NCBI GenBank assembly: GCA_020064725.1 | Contig: JAGTWJ010000001.1 | Coordinates: 3,534,001 to 3,598,000 of the forward strand | Source: Drechslerella dactyloides | Lineage: Eukaryota; Ascomycota; Orbiliomycetes; Orbiliales; Orbiliaceae | DNA: 64,000 bases | Direction of reading: 5' to 3' | In this document: positions 33,908-45,632 of the stretch, in pieces | How positions within the stretch are numbered: the first letter of the stretch is position 1 | Layout: the number at the start of each line of letters is the position of its first letter | Notes under the pieces: model-generated | Told to the model about the DNA's origin: nothing | Databases searched by the model: none | What the model saw: only the letters and a program-made list of their open reading frames with translations | Made by a program: the position numbers and the translations under genes

Positions 33908-35251
33908 ATGGAGAACCTGCGGTTGAGCATTCTTACAGACGTCAATGCTGAGCGGACGAACAGGTTTCGATCTCGTCATCTCGACTTTCTTGAAGAGAAC
34001 GAATCCCTCGAAGCGACATCGAGCGCCCTCAGGAACTCCACCGCGATCCCCAGAAGTACGAACAAGGGCAAGAGAGTAGCGAGTCTGACGCATTTTCCAA
34101 ACACTGAGGACAGGCCACCGTCCTTACTACCGCCACCGACACCATCCTCTCCGCCACCATCAAGCAGCCCGCCGCCGGGACCATTCCGTGGAAGCACAGT
34201 ACCAACGATCAGCAAGTACGTCGATGCCCCCGCAGACGAACGCGACGACATTATAGCCGCATTGGCATGGGAACAACAACATGAACGCCATCTCAAGGCG
34301 AAGGCGCGGTGGGAAATGAACGACGAGTACTTAGAAGAACTGGACTCCATTGCCCCGACAATGCTATATGACACCTTTCACGAACCCATCGTCGCATTGA
34401 GCGAAAAGTATTTCTCCAAAGTTTCCTGGCGGTTGCTGGCCTCGCGGATAACGAACCGGACGAAAGGTCTCACCGAGGCGCGAAAGTACTTTCCGGCTTT
34501 CGTAAAGCTACCCTGTATACCGGAGACATGGGACACGCTCGCCGCACATTCCTCGATGTCGAGTCCACTGTTCATCGAGGCGATAATCTCAAATACGTTG
34601 GCGACGCAAATGTGCCATTGTCCAGCATTACAGGCGGAAGGCGACTTGGCGGCGTACCTAGACACATTTTACTACCAGTGCATGTCGATCGGCCCGGGCA
34701 CCCTTGATGCCGCGGAATGGATGGCTGTCACACTGCAGATGATGCATAAAATGCTGTATCCGGACCGGACGAATCCACGGTACAAGTACCAAGCGAAGAT
34801 TCCGGAAGTCAAACCGATAGAAGAGTCCGCGCAGACAAGGGATATAGTCTGGGCGCTTTGTGACACCCTCCGGCTACTGAGAGCGGCGGTCGGGGCGCCG
34901 TTGAGCACTAGCGAGTCGGAGGACCTGCTGAAGACCATGACGGACATTGTGGTGAAGAACTTCAAGTTATCTGTAGAATGGCATATGAAGCCACTGGCAT
35001 TCAGACAGCAAGGCCCAGCGTGGCATCTGCGACAGTCGGTTGAGCCTAAATCGGGGATGTACGACTTTGACGATCCAGAGGCGTTCTTGAACGATGAGCC
35101 CGTGGATCCGACTGTTATACATCACGTCATCGCAGTGATATCTCCAACCCTGCTGCGGGAGGAGTGGGATAAACCAGATAACCCTTGGTGGCAGGGGAAG
35201 GTATGGGTGAAACCCAGGTTGTTGATTGCGCCGGGACCGCCGCCAAAGTGA
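33908..35251 (+). CDS. CC2: most diverged member of the CC family
   Basis: An intronless frame, with ATG chosen at 33908 (upstream extension of 31 codons lacks an ATG); 447 aa. Residues 75-100 are Pro/Ser-rich (PPPTPSSPPPSSSPPPG). A short helical stretch (AALAWEQQHERHLKAKARWE) replaces the long coiled coil of its relatives. Family landmarks are recognisable but weak: LFIEAIISNTLATQM near residue 220, EWHMKPLAF near 360, and VIAVISPTLLREE near 415. The protein ends with a Pro-rich tail. It follows HSP-A on the same strand, so HSP-A lies between CC1 and CC2. Membership rests on motif order and spacing, so a profile comparison would be useful. Confidence 0.7.
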   Translation: MENLRLSILTDVNAERTNRFRSRHLDFLEENESLEATSSALRNSTAIPRSTNKGKRVASLTHFPNTEDRPPSLLPPPTPSSPPPSSSPPPGPFRGSTVPTISKYVDAPADERDDIIAALAWEQQHERHLKAKARWEMNDEYLEELDSIAPTMLYDTFHEPIVALSEKYFSKVSWRLLASRITNRTKGLTEARKYFPAFVKLPCIPETWDTLAAHSSMSSPLFIEAIISNTLATQMCHCPALQAEGDLAAYLDTFYYQCMSIGPGTLDAAEWMAVTLQMMHKMLYPDRTNPRYKYQAKIPEVKPIEESAQTRDIVWALCDTLRLLRAAVGAPLSTSESEDLLKTMTDIVVKNFKLSVEWHMKPLAFRQQGPAWHLRQSVEPKSGMYDFDDPEAFLNDEPVDPTVIHHVIAVISPTLLREEWDKPDNPWWQGKVWVKPRLLIAPGPPPK

Positions 35252-35588
35252 ATGTTCACACAATAGATAAACTACCTGTACATGTATATACTGCCTGAAA
35301 ATACACAATTGCGTGTGATTGTACCAATATTTCTATAAGACATGGAATCCTGAACTCCAAATACCCCCTCGAAACGACAATAGAATGCGATGAACCTGCG
35401 ATGGCGTCATATATGCCTAAACAATCTGATGTTGCAAACTTTTGTGGCCCAGGTTTCCCAAAAAGATACGAACCTCTGCTGTAACGACCCGAAAATGCTC
35501 AAATTGCTATTGCGAAGAAAGGAAAACGAGAACATAGACAAACAAAAGAAACGAAAACTCAACCATCTCTCGGGTTCTGAGAGGATGA
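35252..35588. other. Convergent 3' region
   Basis: 337 bp between the 3' ends of CC2 (+) and the GH47 gene (-). AT-rich, with no gene. Confidence 0.45.
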
Positions 35589-37439
35589 CTATGGTCGGAA
35601 TACTCTCATCGGGTGCGCTTCGGTATTGAACACCCATTTCTGATTCGGGCCTCTGACGAAAGAAATCTGCTCCTGGGCTTGGATGCCTTCTTCGTTGAAG
35701 ATCAAAAATAGATACTTCAACACTTCGGCGAACCAGAAGCTCTCCTGCTTGTCGTCTTTTCTGCCACCGTCAGCCTGGGAGACGTCTGTGATGGTTGTGA
35801 ACCCGTTATCGGTCCTGCATGTCTGGTTTATGGCCATAAACGCATCCCAGGCCCATTGCCGGTATTTGTTATCCCGCGTAACTACGTAAGCATAGTAGTA
35901 GCTCTCAATGACCTCTGGTCGCAGCCGATAATCGATCTCGCCGCCGTAATAAAATCCATTCTTACGGAAGAACTCCTTCTGGTTATATGGGACGAGGTTC
36001 TCATCCCATCCAAACGCTTCTGGGCCAATCCTGGATGGTGTCGCTGCGTATGTAACGTGGCAAGACTCGACGAGGCGTAGACCGAAGAGGTTATATCGCA
36101 TATCGTTGAGCACCTGTCCCCCAAGAAGATAGTTGCCGCCGATAAAGCAGGCAAGATGAGAGCCGCGGAACGAAATGGACTTGGAGTTGGAGTATTCAGC
36201 GACGAAGATGAGATCTGGGCGGGATGACGGGGTTGTGGCAAGATGCTTGATTGTCGAATCCGCAGCTTGAACCCATCTAGTTTCGGACAATTGAGTTAGA
36301 TACAGCGATGAGAGAAAGAGAAAATGAATGATCCTGGCATACCTCATCTTGTACTTGCGGAATCGCGAGTTATCATAAACCCACATCTTGATCAGATACT
36401 CGTAGTAACTGTCACCAGCAGCTCCCCATCCACCGTAGCTGTCGATGAAATTGCCATCTTTAACTCTCACGTGGGTCCCTAGCATTCCTGGGAAGGGCTC
36501 TCCAATGCCCGGGTTCTCAACAGCAAGCAGGTAGTCTTCTGCCTTCTGCGCCAATGCGCCATATTGCGGGTTGCCCGTAAGGTCTGATAGGCGCATCCAT
36601 TCTAGGATGAGCGTCCCGAAGCCGGCGATGATGTTGACTTCGTTCGAGTTGACACTCTCGTCGTCAAGTTTGAAGAACGGAACGGGGATGCCGGTGGTGG
36701 TGTTGAAAGAGAATTTGAGGGCGTCGGCAAGGCTAACAGACTGGGCGAGTAGCGCTTTGACGAGTTTGTGATTCTAGACATCAACACCAGTCAGCACACA
36801 CCACCACTTAAACAAAGGCATCGCCAATGCGACGACCAGACAGTTTTAGCGGCTAGTTTCCAGTACCTTTTCGCCTTCCCGCGCTTGAAATGCCGCAGCG
36901 TATGGCCCTGTCAGCAAATCATAGGCCGAGAGCATGCCGCCCAAGTAGCGAATCGTCGTCTCAAATAGGCTGATTTGGTGCTCATTCCGCGTAAAGTCGA
37001 CCTTGGCGACGAACTCTAGCTGCTGCTCCACAACGTCATGCATCTCCATCAGAATCGCCGTTCCGACACCGTCCATCACGCTGGCACCCCAGCCGCTCCT
37101 ATTACGCCAATGGGTTGTATTTAGCACTGCTCTACGCCTAAGGGAGCTAGCACGCGGAAGGTGCTCTTACATTGAGTTCCCGCCCTTGCGGGAGAGGGGC
37201 AGCAACTCGTCGGTCGGGTACGCATATTTCATGTACCCGGTCCACGAGTGCCGATATGCTTCTCTAATAGCATCGGCTCGGCGCTTCAGCTCCTGGCTTT
37301 CCAGCTGGATGCCGCTCGGAGGAATGAATTTAGCTACTGGGACCGCCGTCTCATCCCTCAGGAAGTATATCACCGACAGGCCGACACAGATGGCAACCCC
37401 CAGCAAGACGGCCCGAAATCGGCGCGGTAGTCCAATCAT
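35589..37439 (-). CDS. GH47 alpha-1,2-mannosidase (class I)
   Basis: Four exons: 37439..37171, 37098..36867, 36773..36343 and 36276..35589; phases 2,0,2; 1620 nt, 539 aa. The N-terminus has a short basic part and one membrane anchor (VLLGVAICVGLSVIYFL), a type II topology typical of ER/Golgi mannosidases. GH47 landmarks are in order: SGWGASVMDG, ETTIRYLGGML, FGTLILEWMRLS, SYYEYLIKMW, HLACFIGGNYLLGG, RPEVIESYYYAYV and the C-terminal calcium-binding FNTEAHPM. Two Cys (HLACF and NQTCRT) fit the conserved disulfide. The enzyme trims alpha-1,2-mannose from N-glycans (family). Donor GTACTG of exon 2 is less typical but keeps frame. It sits between the two CC/Hsp70 triads and seems unrelated to them. 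Confidence 0.93.
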
Positions 37440-39495
37440 CGCTTACGGCGAGATGGCGCTCGCGAACCAGGAGACAAAAGAGAGGGAGAGAGTAAGAAGG
37501 ATGGTTATAAAGAAACAAAAGGAAAGGAAAGGCAACGAAGGATGCGACGGAACTCGGCCGGCTAAGAGGTCTATCGAAAGATGACCAATATACGAAATGA
37601 ACGGGAGTGCTTAAGATGCTTTCAAGGAGAACTGGTACGAAGGAAACGACAAGTAAGCCGAACCAACCAACTTCCCCATCGACTGAATCCCGGGTCTGCA
37701 GCCGGGAGTTCATCGATTGTTTCTAAAGAAGTAAGGTTTGGCCTGTTACAGCTATAAGTAGCTAAGTGTCTTTGCACAGGAGAAGGGTCCCGTTTTGCGA
37801 ACTCTGGCTGCTCAAGGGGGTATTGCGGTCAGATATCTGGTCCGAAATTCCTTCCAGACCGAGAAAGGAGGGTGGTTCTGGATCGGGCAATTAAAGTTGG
37901 AGCCACGCCACGCCGCAGAGCCCCTTGCATGCCGGATTGTTTGAACCTATAAGAAGCCAGCTGGCGGGCTCTCAATTTCCTAGGGTGGAAATTCTTGTCG
38001 ATTGTGCATTTAGTTGCGAGGTATCCGAAGCTTAGCACGGCGCGGCGTCTCAGAGGACGGGCCTCAGTATGCACGTACGGCTAGGATTCTGGGCAGCCTT
38101 GAGAACCATGCTCGATGGCGCACCAGGCGTATCGGTGTTCTGCGCCAGATATGATCAAGACACGCGAGCGTGAGCATACGCAACGTTTTGCATCTGGCGA
38201 GAGAAGACACCGTGGAGATCTATCTGTCGGCAGCCACGCAGTCTCGACATCGCACACAACGCAGCTGGCAAGCAAACTTACTCTTCTGAGCTACAGTGTG
38301 CGGCGACACGAAAGTTAATTGCATTCAGGCGGCAATAAACTTGCACGGACTACCAGATGGTGACACTTTGGAGGCTCTTGAAGATCTGCACTCTCACCCG
38401 ATAATTTCACAGACAGCGGGGCCTCAGGCGGCGTGACCCGACCGCCACCCCAGCCTTAACCGTCATTCCACCCACACCAGGAGCCGGGGACTTCAAGCTA
38501 GTTAGTGCCCAGTATCCGTACACCCTCAATAAGCCCCACAATCCCAGGTTTTTGTCATACAAACACGCTCCGTTCTTGACTCGCCTTGTTCTTGGTTCCC
38601 ACCATCTATGTCTCGTTAAGGGCTCGAGGACAGAATATGACCGCCCACACCCCGGCAAGATTGCAGGATGTAGTCGCAGCTGCGCAGCTCTCATCACGAA
38701 ACTATAGCCACGTAATATAAAGTTGAGTCAGCGGCCGAAGACCCCTTGTGTTGCTCTCATGTCCCGAATCCAAAAATAGAAATTGCAACCCCTGAAAGTA
38801 CATTATTTACCATAGACAATATCAAATTATCATTCTTCCGCTGTCAGAAAGGTTGAATGCCCATTCTTCGTCTGTCCTTCGGCAAAGGGATATCGGGAAT
38901 ATTATTCGCACTAGCTGCTTGGCGCCTAGACAACCAGTCGACATGACCAACGACTCCATGAGACTTGCTGTTGCATGTTGTCCATCCAAGGATTTTTAGA
39001 ACCGGGGCTACCAGCAGCTATCACTACAAATCTTGCGATCCAGTGCACTGATGCTTAATCATTTAACAGTTTTCCACCCGGAAAGTCCCTTGATACCGAC
39101 CCAACGAATATTATGCCATCGCTAAATCATTTTACATCGTTCCAGTTATGAGGGCTATCTTATGAATTGCCATCCAAATGGCCTCGTAACGCCTAAATCT
39201 TCTCTGACAATTGAGCTGGTTTAGTAAAACGAGTCGTGAGCACGTATAATACTGAAACAATTTGCAAAAAAATATATTGAAGAGTATCCCCACTCCATCG
39301 TTCTATGAGCTACAATCAAATACATAGAATGATTTTACACCCGCGGACCAAGGTGTCCGAACCCCGCCGTAAAATGAACTCTATCGGGTATTGTGACTAT
39401 TAGCCCCCAATCAATCGAGTCACATACACATTTCTTGCGATCAACTACACGGAATATTGCCTCGGCCTCTATATCCAAGCTCAAAATTCTTTGCT
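37440..39495. other. Intergenic tract
   Basis: About 2 kb between the GH47 start and the 3' end of CC3. It includes the GH47 promoter (37440-37700, with purine-rich plus-strand sequence). Short open frames up to about 100 codons lack features. No repeat, RNA gene or transposon was recognised. Confidence 0.4.
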
Positions 39496-40611
39496 TTAAA
39501 ACTTGTCAGGATACGTCTGTATGATCGACTCATCCTCTGCGAGAAGCACCACAGCCTTCTCCCAAACGATCTCCTCAACTTCGTCGTTGATGCTCTCATA
39601 TCGAATAAACCCCGGAAAGATAACACCCACGATTTCGTATCTCTTCTCTGGATCGATAGCCACCCTTCGTGTGAACGCTGTAGCGTACTTGGACATACTC
39701 CTCGAATGCCAATGGAAGCCTCGGCGGTTGAAAAACTGAAAGTCAATAACCTCGAGATGGAATTCCCGCTTGTGCCAATCGTCGGCCAATATCGCGGCCG
39801 ATTTCACAAGGTCCCGCACATGTCTCTCGAGTTTTTCGGGCCTGAATGGTCCCGCGATTGGTGCTAATTTTATTACGTGAATGAGAGCTCCGAGTGCTGC
39901 CTGGTAGACTTTATCAAGCTCCGAACACATCAGCATTGACTTCTTTTCGGAAGTCCCATCTGGTAGATCGACTGGGGTGCCGCCGGTGAGTTTCTGACTC
40001 AACATTGCCGTCCTTGCTTTCCAGGCGACGGCCTCGTCGAAGTCTTCGTTCAATGCTTGCGAGTATATTCTGTGTAGTCTATCCTTAATGCCAACCTTGT
40101 ACCGAAAAAACGCATCTTTCATTATCATGGCAGTAATCGTGGACGACAACAATGCATCAACGAATGTGTAAGTCGACATGTTTCTGTTCGTCAAGATCAG
40201 ATCCCATTGGTCCCTAAGAAAGGGACTGTGGAGGATAGATAGAGGGAGGCAACTTTCTATCTCGTAGAACCTCTTATCCCAAGGAACACCGCGGAAGAAT
40301 TTGTTGCTGATGGTTTTGATCTTTGTGGTCAATATATCGTGGATGCTAGCTCTAGCTTCATCGTCCGTTAGAATTTCACCCTTGTGCTTCGCGAGCAGCT
40401 CCCTTCTTTCAAGTTCTGCGATATCCTCTTCTTTTTGACGCAGAATCGCGTCTAGTTCCTCACATTTCTGGTCTAGATCTTGGATGTAACGCTGCTGAGA
40501 ATTGGCTTGTTGGATTCGCTGATCTATTTCACCATTCTTGTCTCTTATTTGCTGCTCCAACTCTTTAATTCGCACTTCATATCGTTGAATGACGCTTCTA
40601 TCCATCATCAT
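39496..40611 (-). CDS. CC3: coiled-coil protein with shared CC-family domain
   Basis: An intronless 371-codon frame; three Met codons in a row start it (40611, 40608, 40605). Residues 8-72 form a coiled coil (IKELEQQIRDKNGEIDQR). The shared domain runs from about 78 to 360: GEILTDDEARASIHDIL (78-94), FVDALLSSTITAMIMKDAFFR (centred on 158), ADDWHKREFHLEVIDF (276-291), VIFPGFIRY (330-338) and WEKAVVLLAED (350-360). It is closest by eye to CC4 (TDDEAR/TDEQAR; FRGVPW/FRNIPW; DALLSST in both). It is the compact form of the family, without the N-terminal or C-terminal extensions of CC1 and CC4. The gene lies downstream of HSP-B on the same strand. Function unknown. Confidence 0.78.
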   Translation of the reverse strand: MMMDRSVIQRYEVRIKELEQQIRDKNGEIDQRIQQANSQQRYIQDLDQKCEELDAILRQKEEDIAELERRELLAKHKGEILTDDEARASIHDILTTKIKTISNKFFRGVPWDKRFYEIESCLPLSILHSPFLRDQWDLILTNRNMSTYTFVDALLSSTITAMIMKDAFFRYKVGIKDRLHRIYSQALNEDFDEAVAWKARTAMLSQKLTGGTPVDLPDGTSEKKSMLMCSELDKVYQAALGALIHVIKLAPIAGPFRPEKLERHVRDLVKSAAILADDWHKREFHLEVIDFQFFNRRGFHWHSRSMSKYATAFTRRVAIDPEKRYEIVGVIFPGFIRYESINDEVEEIVWEKAVVLLAEDESIIQTYPDKF

Positions 40612-41817
40612 CTAGTGGTGTAGCCGACTAGAAATCCGGTCGGTATTCACGAAATTTCTTAGATTGGAGATTAGCCTTGTTGGGGTTTCTCGTTGCGAAT
40701 ATCAGGGCTGTCGACGCAACTCACGCGCTACTACATATATTGTTTCGTCATTCTGAATACTTAATATATAAAATTGTCGCATGATTCTCCTTATGATATA
40801 CGACGACAACTATGGGGTGCTTCTACCGGGATATTCAGCCTATTTGAGAATCGTTACAAGACCGCTTACATCAATATGGTCGGTTTGCGGTCTCTAGTCG
40901 GTGCATGGCGCTTAATTAATTCATCTGGGTATCGAAATATTTCCACTGTTTAGACAGCGGAACAAGAGACTATTTGTTCTCCATACGCGAATCGCTATAT
41001 TAATCCAGAGTTGAGAGTGAAAGGGTTAGAGCAACCTACTTAACAATGGTTAGACCTCTGCTGAGTCTAGCCCAAACATATAACTAGCCCTCTAGGTGGA
41101 ATACCCAGACATCTAAGATGGTACAACCATGTAGGGAATACTCCAGCTTGAATGGCAAAACCCAGTCAACTCAAAGTAGCCTATCTACTGTATAGTCTTT
41201 GTGAATTCCATGAAGTGGTAGTTTCAGCTCATAACTCAATTGAATAGGGGAGAGCCAGCATGTAAGATAAGTTTAAGCATCAATCTCATCCATCAGGGGG
41301 TCTCAATCAATGCATGCTATGATCGTATATATGATTTGGTGAGACTAGATCCTGTATTTAGGTTGAACAGGCACAACACACCACCACATTTAACTAAGAT
41401 CGCTAGATTGTAAATCTCGGTGGTACTTCATTAAGGCCACCACAATAAGCTATAAGGCCACTGGAATCAAGAAATGCGGGGGATATACTGTAGTTCCATC
41501 AGGCATAAGACCGAGTGATAGCTTTATGTAGGAGTGAGACCAGCTGCCGGCGATAGTCAGGAATCATGATATCAGAATGTTTCATTGGATTTGAGTTATC
41601 AGCACAAAAACAGCACCTCAATCTGAAGTACAGGGGTGAACTCCTTCACAAGTCTCAGAAGAAGTGACTCCAATTAACTTGTCCATATTGACGTGAACTC
41701 AACATATTTCAAGAGCCAAACATATGTACAGCATAACAACCCCTTGCCAAACCATAAAAATAACCATTCTGTCTCTAAACAGCCCTTAGCTAGGTTGCCC
41801 ATACCGAGGTATCTGCA
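40612..41817. other. Intergenic spacer
   Basis: 1.2 kb of AT-rich spacer between the CC3 start and the HSP-B stop, both minus strand. No gene was seen. It corresponds in position to the spacer between HSP-A and CC2. Confidence 0.4.
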
Positions 41818-44289
41818 CTATTGACTCGTCTTGTGGTCATGGTCATAAGAGAGTCGCTTGGTCCCAATGCACTTTCTGCCGAGCCACACTGAGAAAATTG
41901 CAGCTGCTGACCCAATCTTCATTTTGACGACGAAGTTCAGTTTATACAGTTTAACCATGACTCCCAGTACACTCACAGTCTTCGATTCTAGATTTTTGAT
42001 TTTGACGGATGAATAATCGAGTGGGATTTCTCCAATCTCGTACACCCCTAAACGCCAAGGAAGTGAGAGTTAGGATTTGACAAAAGCTAGATATAACTGG
42101 AAGATGGATGTTCACCTTGATCATGGATCTTTAAAGGCGCTCTAGTGCAGGTGGAACCATACAAGCTGAGCGAATACTCGCCCATAAGATCAGACTTGTT
42201 CGAGACGACGCGATAAACAGGGAACGAGATTTCTTGCTCGGTTTCGCATTTGTCTCCCTAGATCAGAAAATACCGCAGCCATTCATATTAGCCTCAGAAT
42301 TCTAGAGCTTTAGTGCTGATGAGACCTTCGTTGAGACAACCAGCTTCCATGGGATTTTTTTGCCCTACCATCTTTGCAGTCCATTCAATGGTATTGCAGG
42401 CGAGAAGTCCTCCGAATGGGCATTCCTCCGCGTCGTTCATGTCATGAATTCTGCGATTGAAAACCTGCCGGCACCTAAAACCGTAGTGCTGTCTTAATCG
42501 CCTGGATCCGATTGCCGGTTCTTGTATTTGAATAATTGCGCCTCTCATGATTGCGGACCAACTATTCGAATCGTCGAAAGATTCGTGAGTATACTCAAAC
42601 ACGTTTATGAGGGCTAGATTGCCTTTGTGGATTGCTCCCGTAGATAGAATTCTAGAAATTCAAGCAAAGACTTACGATTTCGAAGGGTTAACCACGACGA
42701 GTGGAGGCTTTTGCAGTTGCGCCCAACTAACTAGACGTTTGTAGAGGTAGAAGGACTCCCCGAAGCCTCCTACTAAGAATATGGTCTAAATGGAATCGAA
42801 TTTAGCTGCGACTTCGAGCTTAGGTTGCGAATATTGACTTACAGATATCGCATTCTTGCCTTTCGTATGACGGATTGAACGAACTTGGTCCGCAACTAAT
42901 TGGATCACCTTGTTGACTACGGGATCAAAGAGACTCTGCAGATCATCCCTATCGTTTATCCCAACGTCAGTCTCGGCAGCGTATCGTGCGCACATATATA
43001 TGACGGATCGGAAATACGCGTATTTGAGCGGTGCGTTCAACCAAATAGTTTTAGTGCAAATGCAACTTACGCAGTGAACTCCAGCTCATTGTCCATAATT
43101 CCCACAAACTCGTCGTCCTCCACTTTAACCGGCAGTTCTATAAACCAGAGGTCATTGTTCGTCTGTCCAAAGCTTCGCTTGATTGAATCAAACGTGTTCA
43201 TCAGCGTGCTTCCCCTGCCGATATGCTTCTGCGTCCAGTTATCGAAGTCTTTCCCGACTTTTGACCTGAGCATGCGAAGAAAGGCTTCGTCAATATACGA
43301 CGATCCGCATTTAGCCCCGGTTCCAATAGCGGATTCTTCAAGCCGAAGTGCAGGATCCGTTGCCGTGACCTCGTACGATATCAGATCTACAGTCCCTCCT
43401 CCAGCGTCACAGATCACGAAGTTGTCGCCTCTCTTCAACTGTGACATTGCCTGGTTTGAGATTCGGCTGAAGTTCTTATCGCACATTGCGTGAAGTACGA
43501 ACATTGCTGCTGCTTCGGGTTCGGAAACCAACGACAGAGTATCAAATGGGCGACTGCAGAAACCCGCGGCTCGTGCAGCAAAGCGAGTTGCTTCCTGGGC
43601 TCTGTGGCCCCAGATGGCCGGGACTGTGAAGACAAAGCGAATCGGTGTGAGATCCAGGGTGTCAGGAAGCTTCTTGCGCAGATGCTTCTCCATCAATTCA
43701 TTGTAAAGGAGCGTCAAGAAGTCGGTCGTGACGGCAACAGCACCTCTATTTGGAGGAAGTTTGATGTTATCGCGAACCACCCGGTTAGTGGATATACCAA
43801 GAGATTCGAGTAAAGTATTAGTATTTCGCTGATTATAGACACTATTTTCTATTGTTGGATCGAGTAAGAGCTTGAATCTGCCGTAAACAGTGGCTGAGAT
43901 GTTGGAGTGGCGGCGTTCAAAGGCAAGGGAAGCTTCAGCCCCCCAAGCTGGTCCTCTATCCTCGTAGTATCGGATCTCGGTAGGCACCTTGGGAGCGATT
44001 CCGTTGCCTGGCCAAGTGACAATCACCTCCGCATCGTGGAGGCCATTTTGACTAGAATGGCAGTATGCCACGCCTGCAAGTTTGCTCGTGTCAGCTCCTC
44101 CGTCTCATTATGAATCCAATAACAATTTTGAGGCGCAGAAACAAGAACCTCAAGGGTACAATATCACAATATGCATAGATACTACAACTAATAGTCTTGC
44201 AGGTGTAATTTCGCGAGCTGGAGAACCGTACCAGAGTAAGTGGTTCCGAAATCAACTGCCACGATCAAAGTCTCCCGCTCCATCGACAT
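41818..44289 (-). CDS. HSP-B: Hsp70-like ATPase (HSPA12-like), intact
   Basis: Seven exons: 44289..44232, 44073..43071, 42948..42843, 42785..42676, 42561..42369, 42257..42116 and 42047..41818; phases 1,2,0,2,0,1; 1842 nt, 613 aa. The nucleotide-binding core is complete: VDFGTTYSG (12-20), FTVPAIW, SEPEAAA (203-209), CDAGGGTVDL (241-250) and LVGGFGES (393-400). The C-terminal 200 residues differ from classical Hsp70: there is no EEVD tail and no recognisable substrate lid. They contain a conserved beta-like end (GEIPLDYSSVKIKNL, VVKMKIGSAAAIFSVWLG) that HSP-A also has. HSPA12-like proteins are atypical Hsp70s of poorly known role (family knowledge). No signal peptide, so it is cytosolic or nuclear. 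It is divergent from CC4 and co-oriented with CC3. Confidence 0.9.
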
Positions 44290-45632
44290 GATGTTGCCCT
44301 ACACCTAGGAATCGTATGCATGTGAGAATGATTAGCTAAAGACTCCGGGCCGCTCACAGTTATTATTCCTACCTCTCAAAATTATTGAAAGTGGTCTCAG
44401 TATTTAGGTAGTTTCTCTATCGCAAGGATAGAATGATTTCCAAAGGAATTTGAGGAAGTTCACCAGTAGGAGCTTTGAGAATGGAGACCGATTTGAAACA
44501 AGATCGCGTCCAGCCCTTTCGATCAAGATCCTTCGGAGTCGTGTCAACCGAAGCACCAGAGGGCCCAGAACAATTCGAAACCGCTCACTAGACCTCCTAA
44601 GTTCTAGGTAAGTGTAGGGACGGGAGAATTCTTAAGTAGAGACTCCATGAATCTCGGCAGTGTGGTTTGTGTTCTTGTCCAGACTAGTGGAGTGGAGCAG
44701 ATATCTCTCTTTGTATGCTTTAAATCCTTATGCTAAGAGTTTCGCGTAGCGTGGAGGAAAGAGTTAGAATCTGAGTGAGTTTGGGCATGAATGAAAATCC
44801 TCACTCAGAGCGAGAGAATTTAGTTTACAGCTTTCGCTGATGCACATGTAATCTGCAAGATATGAGCTTTGATCCAAGAGTGTAATTGAGCCGCTTTTGT
44901 AGCGACACTGCAGCCGTCCGTACGTGAACATACAAGCGGCCACCGGCAAACTTATTAGTGAAAAGCAAACATTACCGCAGAGCACATTTCAGCTGATATG
45001 TATAGACTTAGAAACAGATTTAAGTTTCCGTGTGCATTTCCAGCTTTAATGGGTCTCATCTGAGTGCAGCTTTCCGGGAATTGGTACATTAATTGTGAGC
45101 TTGCAAATAAATACAATTTCCAGCCTTTCTTCATTCACAGGAAATATCCGCGTAGCCGTGCATGCTCTGGTTCTCGCCTAGGTTAGCAGTCCCTGTTATA
45201 TCTTTGATTCCTTTGTCTTCTCCAGCTATTGGTACCGCATAATCGCTCTCTTCATACTGAACTAATTCCATAAGCCAGATTCTTCCTCACCTACCAATTC
45301 GCTGGGTCTCGTATGCATCTTGAAATTCAAAGATATCTAGATATGGGCGCAGTTTGATCTCATGTATCTGGATCATCTAGCCACCATATATTGATCATTA
45401 TATGCATATATTTGACCCCTCCAACGCTACTACGGCCCAGCAACATCTGGCCAGTTAACCCAATACCTACGGCTTTGCAGAGTAGCTGTGCTAGAAGCTG
45501 CCTGCGGTTATGTTAGCCAAGCTCGGTCAAGTTGGAAACTTTTTCGGTTTACGCCCTAAACAGCAAGATAAAGGCCATATCCAAACCCGTGGCAGCACTT
45601 CGGGGAGTCTCGCTAAAGATCGACGACCCAAT
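44290..45632. promoter_or_regulatory. Divergent promoter region HSP-B / CC4
   Basis: 1.34 kb between divergent start codons of HSP-B and CC4, AT-rich, with no gene. It mirrors the CC1/HSP-A spacer. I could not identify a TATA box or heat-shock element with confidence. Confidence 0.4.
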
